Of a stretch of DNA of 35,116 nucleotides, positions 1-8,014 are shown in pieces; position 1 is the first letter of the stretch; every line of letters begins with the position of its first letter. The position numbers and the translations under genes were made by a program. The notes below the pieces were generated by a model. That model was not told where the DNA came from. It searched no databases and worked only from the letters and a program-made list of their open reading frames with translations. This DNA comes from Subtercola boreus. Its GTDB lineage: Bacteria > Actinomycetota > Actinomycetes > Actinomycetales > Microbacteriaceae. The stretch spans positions 1-35,116 of the forward strand of contig NZ_NBXA01000013.1 in NCBI RefSeq assembly GCF_003399625.1, written 5' to 3'.

Positions 1-2
1 CG

Positions 3-176
3 GTCCGCGCCAGGGGACATTTCCCCAATGAGCAAGCCGCACTGAAATGTGTCTACCTGGCCGTGATGAGCCTGGATCCGACCGGCCAAGGGCGGGCCCG
101 CTGGACCCAACGATGGAAGGCCGCGCTCAACGCGTTCGACATCACTTTCAACGGCCGACTCACCGTCGGACGCTAA
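3..176 (+). CDS. IS256-family transposase, C-terminal end (5' cut by window)
   Basis: The frame is open from the window edge and ends at TAA 174-176, giving 57 residues. It carries the C-terminal signature of one IS256 (mutator-type) transposase subgroup: a segment HFPNEQAALKCVYLAVMSLD followed by a GRARWTQRWKAALNAF segment. The DDE catalytic core would lie upstream, outside the window. An inverted-repeat-like end follows 16 bases downstream, as expected for the right end of such an element. It is clearly different in sequence from the intact IS256-type transposase at 26564-27808, so it is a different IS. Confidence 0.85.
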   Translation, partial: VRARGHFPNEQAALKCVYLAVMSLDPTGQGRARWTQRWKAALNAFDITFNGRLTVGR

Positions 177-190
177 CCCACAACAACACT

Positions 191-216
191 AGTTACACCG
201 AATTCTTGACAGACCC
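191..216. repeat. Terminal inverted repeat (right end) of the left-edge IS256-type element
   Basis: Read on the minus strand, the segment starts GGGTCTGTC and ends TTCGGTGTAACT. It matches the end at 34990-35015 (GGGTCTATA...TTCGGTGTAACT) at about 19 of 26 positions, the usual likeness of the two ends of one IS256-type element. The disrupted gene starts immediately outside it. The exact outer base is not certain, because the other end of this copy is not in the window. Confidence 0.75.
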
Positions 217-524
217 TTTACCGTCTGGTTTGCCAAAGCAACGACGAGTTTTTCGACATCCATATCGGCGTCGTTCATCCACTTACTGTTGCACACGACA
301 CAGAATCCCCCGACCTTGTGATCGAACATAGTTTGGGGGAGGGACAAGACTTCTGGCATCACTCCGCCTGGCCTGTAGAACGCTCTGGTTGTATATGGGC
401 TGTGGGGGATCTGGAGGCCGAAAGATTCGTGAAACATATGTTCTTTTGACTCCTTGTTCGTGAGAGAGCCGCAAAAGAGACACCCTCGACGCCCGGTCAG
501 TTCAGCCTTGTCGCCTCGTGCCAT
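217..524 (-). pseudogene. HNH/zinc-type protein, 3' end removed by IS insertion
   Basis: Starting at ATG 524, about 102 native residues remain before the frame runs into the IS end and stops at an unrelated TAG (189-191). The visible pattern is CLFCG near residue 15, then SKEHMFHESFG, then CVVCNSKWMND near residue 75. This resembles the CxxC...EH...CxxCN arrangement of small HNH-endonuclease-like proteins common in actinobacteria. The family call rests on motif shape only. The C-terminal half is missing, and the last eight residues (GLSRIRCN) are read from the IS repeat, so the gene is very probably inactive. No strong ribosome site is seen before the ATG. Confidence 0.6.
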
Positions 525-787
525 GCTTTAGTGTCCTGTCGATCGCCTTGTCCCTTGCCGTGTCTGACACAACATACTCAGTCACGTTCTTGGTAGACGT
601 ATTCTAAAGAAAAGGGTTTATCTGCGTGTCCGCTGCTGGCTCAGAGGGGGCCGCGGCGCGCACACTAGGATCTGGCACATGAAATTCAGGCGGTAGGGCC
701 TCATTCGGCAGATGGCCGACTTCGGGTCAACACACGCATTACCGGAAGTGCGAATACCCTTCGAGACCGCTTTGATCGAGCTGATCC
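525..787. other. Intergenic stretch, no supported gene
   Basis: Between the truncated HNH-type gene and the Ig-like gene I see only short open frames on the minus strand, including a start-less run of about 40 codons ending near 615. No hairpin terminator is evident. It may hold decayed coding sequence and the promoter of the HNH-type gene, neither of which I can pin down. Confidence 0.4.
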
Positions 788-2044
788 CTACTTCGCAGCC
801 GCGGCAGCCGTGACCGTGGCGCTGGGAGCCGATGTTGCGGTCGCGGTGTTGTAGCCGGTCTCCGACACCGTCACCTGCGCGGTGAGTCTGTGGCCCGTGT
901 CGGCGGCGCTGACGGTGTGCGAGGAGCTTGCCGCGCCGGTGATCACGACTCCGTCGCGATACCAGGCGTAGGCGTACGTCAGTCCGGGCGCCGACCAGGT
1001 GCCGGTCGTCACCGTGAGAACCTCGCCGACCTGCGCCGTGCCCGACAGGGCAGGAAGGGTGGTGTTTGTCGGCCGCGGGCCGACGGTGACAACGGAGGTC
1101 ACGAGGCTGGTTGCGGAGGCGTCGGCGTAGAGCGGCGACGTTGCGTTCACCCGCACCGCGAGCTTTGCGCCGAGCAACGATCCATCCACCTGGTATGTCG
1201 ACGCCGTCGCTTGCGGGATGGATGTGCCATTCGCGTACCACTGGTATGCGAAGGTGAGGCCGGGCTGGCTCCAGGTGCCGGGCGAAGCAGAGAGCGTCGT
1301 CCCCACCTGCGCAGTGCCGGTGACGACCGGGCGAACCGTGTTGGCTGGCGCTGCCATCTTGGGCACCGGGGTGGTGCTCACGGAGATGGCATAGCCGAAC
1401 TGGTAGCCCGGTCGTGACGCCGCCACCTGGAGGCTGAGCCGCTTGCCGACATCTGTGCTGCTGACGCGATGCGTCGACGAGATCTCACTGTCGATGAAGA
1501 TCCCGTCTGCCAACCACTTGTAGCTGTAGGTGAAGGTCGCCGGTGTGGGGCTCCACTCTCCATTCGTTGCGACGACGAGGACGCTCCCGACTTCGGCCGT
1601 GCCATCGATCGTGGGCAGAACGGTGTTGACGGCCGGGGGGCCTCCGTAGGCCTGCACCACTTTCGTGATGGCGGTGGCTGTTTCATGGCCCGCCCCCGCG
1701 ACGGTCACTCGCACCGTGAACTGGTGCCCGATGTCGCGCGCCTCGAAGCTCCGGGTGGTCTTGCAGGAGCCCGCCGGGCCGTCCTCAATGCCGTCCCGCA
1801 ACCACTGGCAGGTGAAGGTAGTGGTCGGCAGGGTGCCGCTCCAGGTGCCGACGTCGATCTTCGAGGGTGATCCCACGCGCAGAACCCCGACGATCGATGG
1901 TGCCCTGGTCGGCACGGGAGCAGGAGCCGTGACCACGGCAACGGCGACGGGCGAAGCCTCTGCCGCGGACGCGGTGCCTATCGAGGCGCAGACGACGAGT
2001 GACGCCATCGCCAGACCAGTGAGAAGTTGACGTGTGCGAAACAT
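788..2044 (-). CDS. Secreted protein with four Ig-like repeats
   Basis: This is a 418-residue protein with a Sec-type signal peptide: MFRTRQ, a hydrophobic run at about residues 8-22, and a TASA-A cleavage region near 28. The rest is four tandem Ig-like repeats of about 88 residues (roughly 48-132, 138-226, 235-320 and 324-412). Each has the pattern GTAxVGxxL...G.W...TYxYxW...DG, and most have a late VGxRL/TGHRL turn. Such repeats form beta-sandwich modules in actinobacterial cell-surface and secreted proteins. No catalytic domain or sortase motif is visible, so adhesion or cell-wall interaction is inference. A GGGGGG ribosome site lies just upstream of the ATG. The same repeat type is found in the protein at 4618-6615. 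Confidence 0.85.
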   Translation of the reverse strand: MFRTRQLLTGLAMASLVVCASIGTASAAEASPVAVAVVTAPAPVPTRAPSIVGVLRVGSPSKIDVGTWSGTLPTTTFTCQWLRDGIEDGPAGSCKTTRSFEARDIGHQFTVRVTVAGAGHETATAITKVVQAYGGPPAVNTVLPTIDGTAEVGSVLVVATNGEWSPTPATFTYSYKWLADGIFIDSEISSTHRVSSTDVGKRLSLQVAASRPGYQFGYAISVSTTPVPKMAAPANTVRPVVTGTAQVGTTLSASPGTWSQPGLTFAYQWYANGTSIPQATASTYQVDGSLLGAKLAVRVNATSPLYADASATSLVTSVVTVGPRPTNTTLPALSGTAQVGEVLTVTTGTWSAPGLTYAYAWYRDGVVITGAASSSHTVSAADTGHRLTAQVTVSETGYNTATATSAPSATVTAAAAAK

Positions 2045-2160
2045 GTTGCCCCCCCGGACCCATTACCGAATCATCCCAGTGTGTCGCAGACCGGGGAGAA
2101 TTGAAAGGGCCTCATGTGAGGGGGGCCTTGCGAGGCGAGGACTCGCAAGGCCATAAATAC

Positions 2161-2207
2161 AGAGGGGATGACCAGGATCGAACTGGCGTCATCAGTTTGG
2201 AAGACTT
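2161..2207 (-). other. 3' half of tRNA-Gly(TCC): candidate prophage attachment site
   Basis: On the minus strand this reads as the 3' part of a tRNA: anticodon loop CTTCCAA (TCC, Gly), 3' anticodon stem AACTGA, variable ATGAC, T-arm GCCAG-TTCGATC-CTGGT, then the acceptor strand CATCCCCT. The 5' half is absent: the bases on its high-coordinate side cannot form a D-arm or the GGGGATG acceptor strand. A tRNA 3' fragment with foreign DNA on its 5' side is the scar left when a tyrosine integrase inserts an element into a tRNA gene. That fits an element lying to the right, with the intact tRNA-Gly expected beyond the window. It could be a scar of some other island. Confidence 0.65.
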
Positions 2208-2312
2208 TTCAGGCACTGATGCATACTCATGCTTTGCTTGTCAAATATCGCCTAGTCACTGGGAAGCACTGGTGTTCCTCCAGCAACACACCGCATGGTT
2301 TTGCACAAGATG

Positions 2313-2332
2313 GGTGCCAAAATAGGTGCCAG
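2313..2332 (+). repeat. Closely spaced direct repeat GGTGCCA
   Basis: Two copies of GGTGCCA (2313-2319 and 2325-2331) are separated by five bases, about 105 bp from the tRNA-Gly fragment. Short direct repeats near an attachment core are typical of integrase arm-type binding sites. That reading is inference from position. Confidence 0.35.
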
Positions 2333-2453
2333 CTACAAACGACGACAACTGTCAGGAGATTGCACGACGGACGTCACTCAGCGGTCGACCTCATACGAGT
2401 CAGGCCTGCCAGAAACCTTCCCGTGCGTTGACCGAGACTGCTTAGATGAAGTC

Positions 2454-2693
2454 ATGCACGCAGCCACAATCCTCCTCTGGGTATGGGCACCGCTGGCAAT
2501 AGTTTTTGGATTCTGCGCGGTGCGCTTCCGAAGGCGGATCTCTCAAGGGATTCGGGCCAATTGGGAAGCTCGAGGCATGAAGGTCGGTCCAAGAACTCAG
2601 TCACCGATTGTTTTAGCAGCGGTAGGCGTCGTCTTCATCGTCGGAGGGGCCTGCGCGATCGCGGGGCTTGTTCTCCGCGTGCTGGGTGGATGA
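2454..2693 (+). CDS. Small two-helix membrane protein
   Basis: This hypothetical protein is 79 residues. A hydrophobic segment at about residues 4-24 is followed by a basic loop (RFRRRISQGIRANWEARG), then a second, longer hydrophobic segment at about 51-76. It probably sits as a hairpin in the cytoplasmic membrane with the basic loop inside. The frame is open well upstream (from 2295), but that part has poor composition, so the ATG at 2454, just ahead of the first helix, is chosen; the ribosome site there is weak. It lies on the plus strand, opposite the next two membrane proteins. I do not recognise the family. Confidence 0.5.
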   Translation: MHAATILLWVWAPLAIVFGFCAVRFRRRISQGIRANWEARGMKVGPRTQSPIVLAAVGVVFIVGGACAIAGLVLRVLGG

Positions 2694-2727
2694 CAATCGA
2701 AACCCAGGTACTGGCGACGATCGCCGC

Positions 2728-2976
2728 CTAGAAGTACTTCGTCTTTGCGGACGCATGGCGAGCTTCACTCTTCACGGGCCCGTATCGCCGGATCAGGATC
2801 GAAGCCCAGACAATCCACGCCACCCCAACCGCGGCGATTATCCCGACCATTAGAAGGCCCAGGACATCCAGGTCTGCACCGCCAGCGTGCTCGATCAAAA
2901 TGCGAATGCCGGTGATCAGCACTATCAGAAGTCCCGGCAGCGTTCTCCACCGGTGGTTCCTTACCCAGTCGCGCAC
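2728..2976 (-). CDS. Small two-helix membrane protein
   Basis: This hypothetical protein is 82 residues: a basic N-terminus (MRDWVRNHRWR), a hydrophobic helix at about 13-29, a short acidic loop, a second helix at about 38-62, then a basic tail (RRYGPVKSEARH). It lies 42 bp downstream of another two-helix membrane protein on the same strand, so the two probably share a transcript. Its function is unknown. In a prophage cargo region, envelope-level roles such as superinfection exclusion are possible, but nothing in the sequence proves this. Confidence 0.55.
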   Translation of the reverse strand: MRDWVRNHRWRTLPGLLIVLITGIRILIEHAGGADLDVLGLLMVGIIAAVGVAWIVWASILIRRYGPVKSEARHASAKTKYF

Positions 2977-3018
2977 TCCATAACCCTAATGCGGCTGGGC
3001 CCGTCGACGTCGGATGCA

Positions 3019-3303
3019 CTACCGAGGCTTCTGCACCCCAGCATCGACACCGTGTTCTTGCTCGAGCTTCTTGACGAGCTCTCGTGCCCGCAAGCGCGCA
3101 ATTATCCCTTGAGCCACGAGGATCGCGCCAACACCAACCGAGATAAGCCCCTTCGGCGCGAAGTCTTCGGACGCATACACCCAGACAGCTACTACCGCGC
3201 AGAGTCCACCGACGATGATGCCGAATAGCCCGAGGGCGGCCACGCGGTTCGCGGCGATCCGTCGCTGAATGGGGCTCTTCTGCCCGGTCTCGCTCACGGA
3301 CAA
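3019..3303 (-). CDS. Small two-helix membrane protein
   Basis: This hypothetical protein is 94 residues with a polar, basic N-terminus (to about residue 20), hydrophobic segments at about 22-46 and 51-70, and a charged C-terminal tail that could form a short amphipathic or coiled helix (RLRARELVKKLEQEHG). It is first in a likely two-gene unit with the membrane protein downstream. I do not recognise the family. Confidence 0.55.
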   Translation of the reverse strand: MSVSETGQKSPIQRRIAANRVAALGLFGIIVGGLCAVVAVWVYASEDFAPKGLISVGVGAILVAQGIIARLRARELVKKLEQEHGVDAGVQKPR

Positions 3304-3830
3304 ATACTATCTGTCAGGCTGCAATCGCCGGCACTCAAGCAGGACCTATCAAGCCTCTGGCAAGCTTGCTGCCGCTGGCGAGCATAGCCCCGTCTTTGAC
3401 CGTTTGGGCGTGCACGAGACAGATGGCGTAGACAACTTTTAGACCGCCCTCTCTGGTGACGAGACGCTCGGACGCGTTAGTGTCGCATCCATCAACCAAG
3501 CACTCCATACGGCGACCGTAGCGGTTGCCAGCAGACGCGTCTACTCCAGATCCTCGAACTGCCTAAGACCCAGAGTTCAAGACCGACAGTGCGTTTTGCC
3601 TCGAAAGGGTGTAGCAACGTCTGTTCCGTTCGAAGGTTTGGCCGTCTCTCGTTCCATGACGGGAAATCATTCAACGCCGGGAGACCGACGGTGGTGTTCT
3701 CCCGGCACCGGCGTCTTGGGTGCAATTGCGTCAGTGCCGCTCCGGCGGGCGGGCCGGTCAATTCTCTCAACCGGCCGCTCATCGGACGCCGAACCGAGAT
3801 GCGGGGGGTTCGAGCTCCGACGGACACCAG
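3304..3830. other. Gene-poor stretch, no supported gene
   Basis: About 500 bases lie between two minus-strand genes. Open frames exist on both strands but lack ribosome sites and read like out-of-frame translation (Arg/Ser/Pro/Trp-rich without domain pattern). No tRNA, repeat or clear terminator was seen. Confidence 0.4.
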
Positions 3831-4232
3831 TCAGCGACTATGCCTGGTGGCGCGATTTTCCGCGGCATTTGGGTTCAGCAGAATGCTCAGGTATGTCTGC
3901 GACTCAGGGTCGGAATCGACTCGGGCTCGACATTTGATCGCACGACCTCGCATTCGGAGCTTCCATAAAACGGGCTTGATTGCTTCGGCAATGGGAGGTG
4001 TAACTGCCCCGGTAACGGCTCGGTGGCTGCCGAGCTTCAGGACGACAACAACCGCTTTCCGGCCATCAAGTCGGTCCATCAGTATCCGGGCGTCGGCGTC
4101 ACCGCCGAAGTGCTCCTGTATGTCCGCGATCAGCGCGACCGTCGCGAGTGCGTGTGTTGGCTGGATGACAATGGGGCCCAGAGCGTCAAATCGTGGACTC
4201 ACGACGGGTTTGCTCGGTCGCATGTCGGCCAT
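3831..4232 (-). CDS. Hypothetical protein
   Basis: A GGAGG ribosome site lies five bases before the ATG at 4232, which favours this strand over the longer plus-strand frame covering the same bases. The 133-residue product has a first half with alternating hydrophobic and acidic stretches (ALATVALIADIQEHFGGDAD, then KAVVVVLKLGSH) and a basic C-terminal half (KLRMRGRAIKCRARVD). No known catalytic motif is visible and I do not recognise the family. It stands alone, with gene-poor DNA on both sides, so it may be decaying cargo. Confidence 0.5.
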   Translation of the reverse strand: MADMRPSKPVVSPRFDALGPIVIQPTHALATVALIADIQEHFGGDADARILMDRLDGRKAVVVVLKLGSHRAVTGAVTPPIAEAIKPVLWKLRMRGRAIKCRARVDSDPESQTYLSILLNPNAAENRATRHSR

Positions 4233-4617
4233 TGCTGCCTCCGGATCAGTTGGGCGAACCGGTTTGGCGCGGGGCCACGTGACCGGCGGCGTCGCAAGGT
4301 TGATCCTAGGCTGATACCCGGGTCATCCGCAGTCTTATCGCGCTCAGCTTGAGGGTGAATCCCTGTGCAAAGGATCAGGAAGCAGGAACAGCGAATCCGG
4401 CAACGTGCCCCCTGTCGTCGCAGGACTAGAGGGCACGCCGTCAACCGAAATTGCGACGGTGCTTCGGAAGCGCAGCCGAAACCGATTGCCCTGAGCGTAA
4501 TCGGGCGGCGTTCAGAATATTCGGCTGTCATCCGGATTGCTTAGCAGGTGCAATGCATCGGCCAAGACGTTCGAGAGAGGATAAGCAGTATCGCGATCGC
4601 CCGTTGCGGACAACTGG
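4233..4617. other. Gene-poor stretch, no supported gene
   Basis: The region lies between the start of the hypothetical gene at 3831-4232 and the stop of the beta-helix gene. Frames here have no ribosome site and no protein-like pattern. It should contain the terminator of the beta-helix gene, but I could not identify a convincing hairpin. Confidence 0.4.
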
Positions 4618-6615
4618 TCAGGCAGTGATTGTTTTCCCGGGCGGGGTGAAGGTTCCGTTTTCGAATCCGGTTCTGCTGGCTGTGACCGTTACTGTAACGG
4701 TCTTTCCGAGGTCGCCTTTCTTGACGAGGTAGGTTGTTCCGGTGGTGCCGTTGGCTATCCCGTTTGTATACCAGGCGGTTTTTGTGGACTGCGCTGCAGC
4801 ATCCCAAGTTCCTCGGGTGACGGTAAGGGTCTGACCAGCCTTCGGAGTGCCGGAAAGCACGGGCTGTGTCGTCGGGACGAGAGCCTGTCCTGCTCCAATG
4901 GGAACCGTGCCCTCGGTGTCTGCGGTGCCGTCTTGGTAACCGGCTCGTTTTGCGACTACCCGCACGGTCATGACGGCGTTGAGGTCACCTGAGACGAGAT
5001 CGTAGGTACGGTAGGTGCGGTTCGTCGCGTTCGAGAGCGCGACCCCGTTCCTCATCCAGGTGAAGTAGTACGTCAGTGGGCCGATGCTCCAAGTGCCGTC
5101 GTTGACGCTGAGCTGCTCGCCGACTCGGAAGTCTCCGCTGACGGACGGTTTCGTTGTAGCGGTTGGTGCGGCGAATGGTGCGGCACTCTCGGTGGAGGCT
5201 GTGAAGACGTTGTTCGTCGCGCCACTGTCCTCGGTGTACGGGGTCGTGATGTTGCTGCCGAGCTTTATGCCGGTCACGGTGTTGTTGCTGCCCCTGAATT
5301 GGACCCCGATGGCCCCACCGGCGTTGATCGATCCGCCGGTGACCGTCGATCCGGAAGCGAGGATGATGTTCGTTCCGTACGAGTCTCGGATGTCGAGATT
5401 CGTCGCGATGACGGGGGCGTCGGCGAGAAGCGCTGTTCCCGACGGTTTCAGGTAGCTGATGATGGTGCCATCGACGGTCGGGGCGATGGCCACGAGCGGG
5501 TTGATGGAGATGCCTGGGCCAGCGCACCCGGTGATTGTGCCTCCGATGATGTGGGTGTTGTCCGCACGGACTTGCACTCCGCCTCGTCCACCGGTGATGT
5601 GCGGGACGATGGTGGTGTTCCAGCCGATGCGGTGGGTGTCGACCGATTTGTCGCTGCAGTCGATGGCGATGGGTTCGAAGCGGCAGTCCTCTGGTTCTCC
5701 CGCGGCGCCCAGCACGCTGATGAACGGGCCGACGTTTGTCGTGACGGCGTGACGTACGCGGCTGATGGTCCCACGTACGACGAGGCCGCGAGTTGATCCG
5801 GTGACGTTCACGCCATACCCGAATTGGTCGGCCGCCTCATTGTCGAGGAGGTCTCGGATGGTGCAGTCGATGACGCCGTTCCGGCAGTGGGCGACGTAGA
5901 TGCCCGCGGCCCCGTTGTCGTGAACAGTGATGCCGGTCACCTGGGGTGTATCCACCGCGAAGAAGCGAACCAGTGGGGAGTTACTGGACGCGGGGTCCGT
6001 GTGGAAGATCTCGCCCGCTCCTATGAGTTTGACGGCAGGCGAAAGGGTAACCGAGGCGGTGCGCGGCTTGACCTGAATGGTTCGCGGAAGAGCCTTGTCC
6101 AGTTGCACTGTGGAACCGGAGATAGTGGTTACTCTCCGAAGATAGCCGTAACGTTCGGTTCCACCGGCGATCGCGTCGTCGCCGGCAAGCAGCAGGTACT
6201 CGTTGGCTTTATAGGAGGCCGCCTTGACCACCGTGATCGCAGTCTTTCCCTTTGCCATCGCGGTCGCGATCTGCTCACGGTAGACAATCGTCCCCGTCCG
6301 AGTGAGCGCTGAATGGTCTCCGCGCACTTTCAGTTTTGTTCCGGAGGTCAGCTCGAGCTGGGTTACCGCTGAGGGTATTTCGACGACGGAGTCGAGAAAG
6401 TAGTCTCCGGAAAGGGTGACGCTTCCGCTCGCGGAGGCGAGATAGGTGCGAATCGCGGGAGCAGCGTCCGATGTCGTGCCCGAGACTGCACCCAGTCCGC
6501 TGGATTCCGGGGCGCCCTGGCTCATGTTCCGGGCCATTGACAGACTCGTAGCTGTGACGATGCTCAGACTTGCCGCCGATATGAACGTCCGGCGTGAAAA
6601 CTTGATTCCAACCAT
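4618..6615 (-). CDS. Tat-exported parallel beta-helix protein with two Ig-like repeats
   Basis: The chosen start is ATG 6615, preceded by GGGGG, rather than the first possible start at 6711: it places a twin-arginine signal (SRRTFISAA, residues 7-15) at the N-terminus. The 665-residue product then has a region of short Gly/Thr/Asn-rich turns (VTGITVHDNGAAGIYVAHC, GGTITGCAGPGISI, GGSINAGGAIGVQFRG; about residues 200-480) typical of right-handed parallel beta-helices such as pectate-lyase-like and phage tailspike folds. Two Ig-like repeats follow (about 487-579 and 580-665), related to those in the protein at 788-2044. It is probably exported folded and acts on or binds a surface polysaccharide. 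No catalytic residues can be assigned. Confidence 0.8.
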   Translation of the reverse strand: MVGIKFSRRTFISAASLSIVTATSLSMARNMSQGAPESSGLGAVSGTTSDAAPAIRTYLASASGSVTLSGDYFLDSVVEIPSAVTQLELTSGTKLKVRGDHSALTRTGTIVYREQIATAMAKGKTAITVVKAASYKANEYLLLAGDDAIAGGTERYGYLRRVTTISGSTVQLDKALPRTIQVKPRTASVTLSPAVKLIGAGEIFHTDPASSNSPLVRFFAVDTPQVTGITVHDNGAAGIYVAHCRNGVIDCTIRDLLDNEAADQFGYGVNVTGSTRGLVVRGTISRVRHAVTTNVGPFISVLGAAGEPEDCRFEPIAIDCSDKSVDTHRIGWNTTIVPHITGGRGGVQVRADNTHIIGGTITGCAGPGISINPLVAIAPTVDGTIISYLKPSGTALLADAPVIATNLDIRDSYGTNIILASGSTVTGGSINAGGAIGVQFRGSNNTVTGIKLGSNITTPYTEDSGATNNVFTASTESAAPFAAPTATTKPSVSGDFRVGEQLSVNDGTWSIGPLTYYFTWMRNGVALSNATNRTYRTYDLVSGDLNAVMTVRVVAKRAGYQDGTADTEGTVPIGAGQALVPTTQPVLSGTPKAGQTLTVTRGTWDAAAQSTKTAWYTNGIANGTTGTTYLVKKGDLGKTVTVTVTASRTGFENGTFTPPGKTITA

Positions 6616-6724
6616 TATGCCCCCAACTAGTTCCCTGAAATGTACCCTAAATAGGGGGATACAAAAGCGACTTCTTCCAGATCGTGTTATGCGTGCGATT
6701 CCCAAGCACACTCGACAATGTTGA

Positions 6725-6928
6725 TATCGCGTCGGCTGCTGCGGTTTCCGAGGCCCGAAGAACGAGCTCGAGGACTGGTATCGGGTCGTGAGCTGGCAGG
6801 AGACCTCGCGAGGCCGTGAGCTGATCTGTTGGTGCCGGACCCTTCCTGTGGCGTGTGAGGCGGCGTGGTACTACAACCGGGCCCGCGTCATCGTGGCAGC
6901 ATGCGCAGGCTGGCAGCAGAGCGCATGA
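6725..6928 (+). pseudogene. Start-less coding-like fragment
   Basis: An open frame of about 67 codons ends at TGA 6926. Its second half reads like real protein: EDWYRVVSWQETSRGREL, then a Cys/Trp-rich segment (ICWCRTLPVACEAAWYYN). There is no start codon or ribosome site, and a stop lies just upstream, so it may be the 3' remnant of a lost gene. It could also be chance coding in the leader of the gene at 7057. I do not recognise the family. Confidence 0.25.
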
Positions 6929-7056
6929 GCGTCTGGGCGGGGCGCCGAGGAGACCGCCGGCACATGATCTGCTGCTCGCGTATCGGGCGGCCAGATCTCA
7001 GGTGGCGGACTGACATCCGGTCCTGCCAGAATGAGCCGATAAGCGAGGGGTGTGCA

Positions 7057-7704
7057 ATGGAGGACGAGGGATTTCTTGCCATCTCGAATGAGATGCTGCG
7101 GGCGCTGGGGATGGTAGTAGTCGCCGCCGGCCGGCTAGAAGCCGGCATGATTGCGGTCGGAACGCATATGGGCTTGAAATCTCCAAGAGACCTGCCATTT
7201 CGCGAGCTCAGCAACCGAATTATCAAGCGTGTCGAGGCCGTTGGTGTTCCGCCCTGGAGCACGGCGGACGGTGAGGCGGTCACAGCCTGGGCAATCGAGG
7301 CGAGAGACTCGATGGCGAAGCGCGACCCGCTTATCCACGCGAGCTACGGCTTACGCGGTGAGGCGTTCAGTCCGACGACTGTCAAGATCCATCTCCGCCC
7401 CAACTCGATGCGGGATCTCAGTGCGGCCGAAGCTGAGGAACTCGCTCAGCACTTGAGCGTGCTGGCGACCAGATCAATGACTCATAGTACGAATTTGCTG
7501 TTACGCATCGCGCCCGATCAGTGGGCTCCCGTGTACTGGAAAGAAGGCGAGATAGGTGTGCATCACGCATCTGAGCCACACTTCCCACCATTCAAAGAGT
7601 CACCGTTCATCGGACCCGATGGAGCACTTGACGGTGCCGCCTTGGACAAGGCCGTTGGACGCTGGCCCCGGCTGCCGGCTGCATCCGTAGACGAACCGTA
7701 TTAG
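7057..7704 (+). CDS. Hypothetical protein (215 aa)
   Basis: GCGAGGGG lies just before ATG 7057, which supports this start over the upstream one at 6865. The N-terminal third is helical and hydrophobic-patterned (MLRALGMVVVAAGRLEAGM), followed by a segment with RDSMAKRDPLIHASYG. That resembles small actinobacterial proteins in which an aromatic/His-containing RxxLIHxxY motif follows two helices. The overall pattern suggests a soluble helical protein. Its stop overlaps by four bases the stop of the converging gene 7701-7913, so the pair is convergent. The function is unknown. Confidence 0.65.
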   Translation: MEDEGFLAISNEMLRALGMVVVAAGRLEAGMIAVGTHMGLKSPRDLPFRELSNRIIKRVEAVGVPPWSTADGEAVTAWAIEARDSMAKRDPLIHASYGLRGEAFSPTTVKIHLRPNSMRDLSAAEAEELAQHLSVLATRSMTHSTNLLLRIAPDQWAPVYWKEGEIGVHHASEPHFPPFKESPFIGPDGALDGAALDKAVGRWPRLPAASVDEPY

Positions 7705-7913
7705 ACGTGCTCGGATGCTGGATCGTAGTGAAACACAAATGTGCTCCTAACCATCTCCGATCCATTCCACTCTTCGATCAGGATGTCTTCGTAGTGGCGG
7801 GTGTCGGCGTCCCATACTTCTTGGGCAAAGGCTCGTGCAGATGTCGGATCGTCGAACACCCCGATGACGCTTTGCCCGTCGTACGGGGTGCTCTTTGAGA
7901 CCACGGAGTGCAT
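7701..7913 (-). CDS. Small hypothetical protein (DUF7336-like pattern)
   Basis: The 70-residue product carries GQSVIGVFDDPTSARAFAQE followed by an ILIEEWN strand. This order (strand, GVF/YxxxExA helix, terminal strand) is typical of small single-domain proteins of unknown function often found in phages and actinobacteria. The family name is a pattern-level guess. The 3' ends of this gene and the gene at 7057 overlap. No clear Shine-Dalgarno sequence precedes the ATG. Confidence 0.5.
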   Translation of the reverse strand: MHSVVSKSTPYDGQSVIGVFDDPTSARAFAQEVWDADTRHYEDILIEEWNGSEMVRSTFVFHYDPASEHV

Positions 7914-7968
7914 GGGGAAATTGTCTCACTCAATGCCGAAGATTAAAAGGTCAGGTTAACGCAGAAGA

Positions 7969-8003
7969 AACCCCCTCACCGTCCCGGAGGAGGTGAGGGG
8001 GTT
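7969..8003 (-). terminator. Hairpin terminator
   Basis: AACCCCCTCACC (7969-7980) pairs with GGTGAGGGGGTT (7992-8003), a 12-bp stem with an 11-base loop. On the minus strand the stem is followed by a pyrimidine-rich TTTCTTCT run, so it looks like a minus-strand rho-independent terminator. It would act as a second stop behind the one at 8255-8291. Confidence 0.7.
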
Positions 8004-8014
8004 AAAATGAGTTT

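Noticed and set aside
618-787. Start-less protein-like run downstream of the Ig-repeat gene
   Set aside because: About 40 codons only, no start and no known pattern; too weak to call a pseudogene.
3589-4314. 241-codon plus-strand frame
   Set aside because: No ribosome site and out-of-frame composition; the opposite strand has a gene with GGAGG at 3831-4232.
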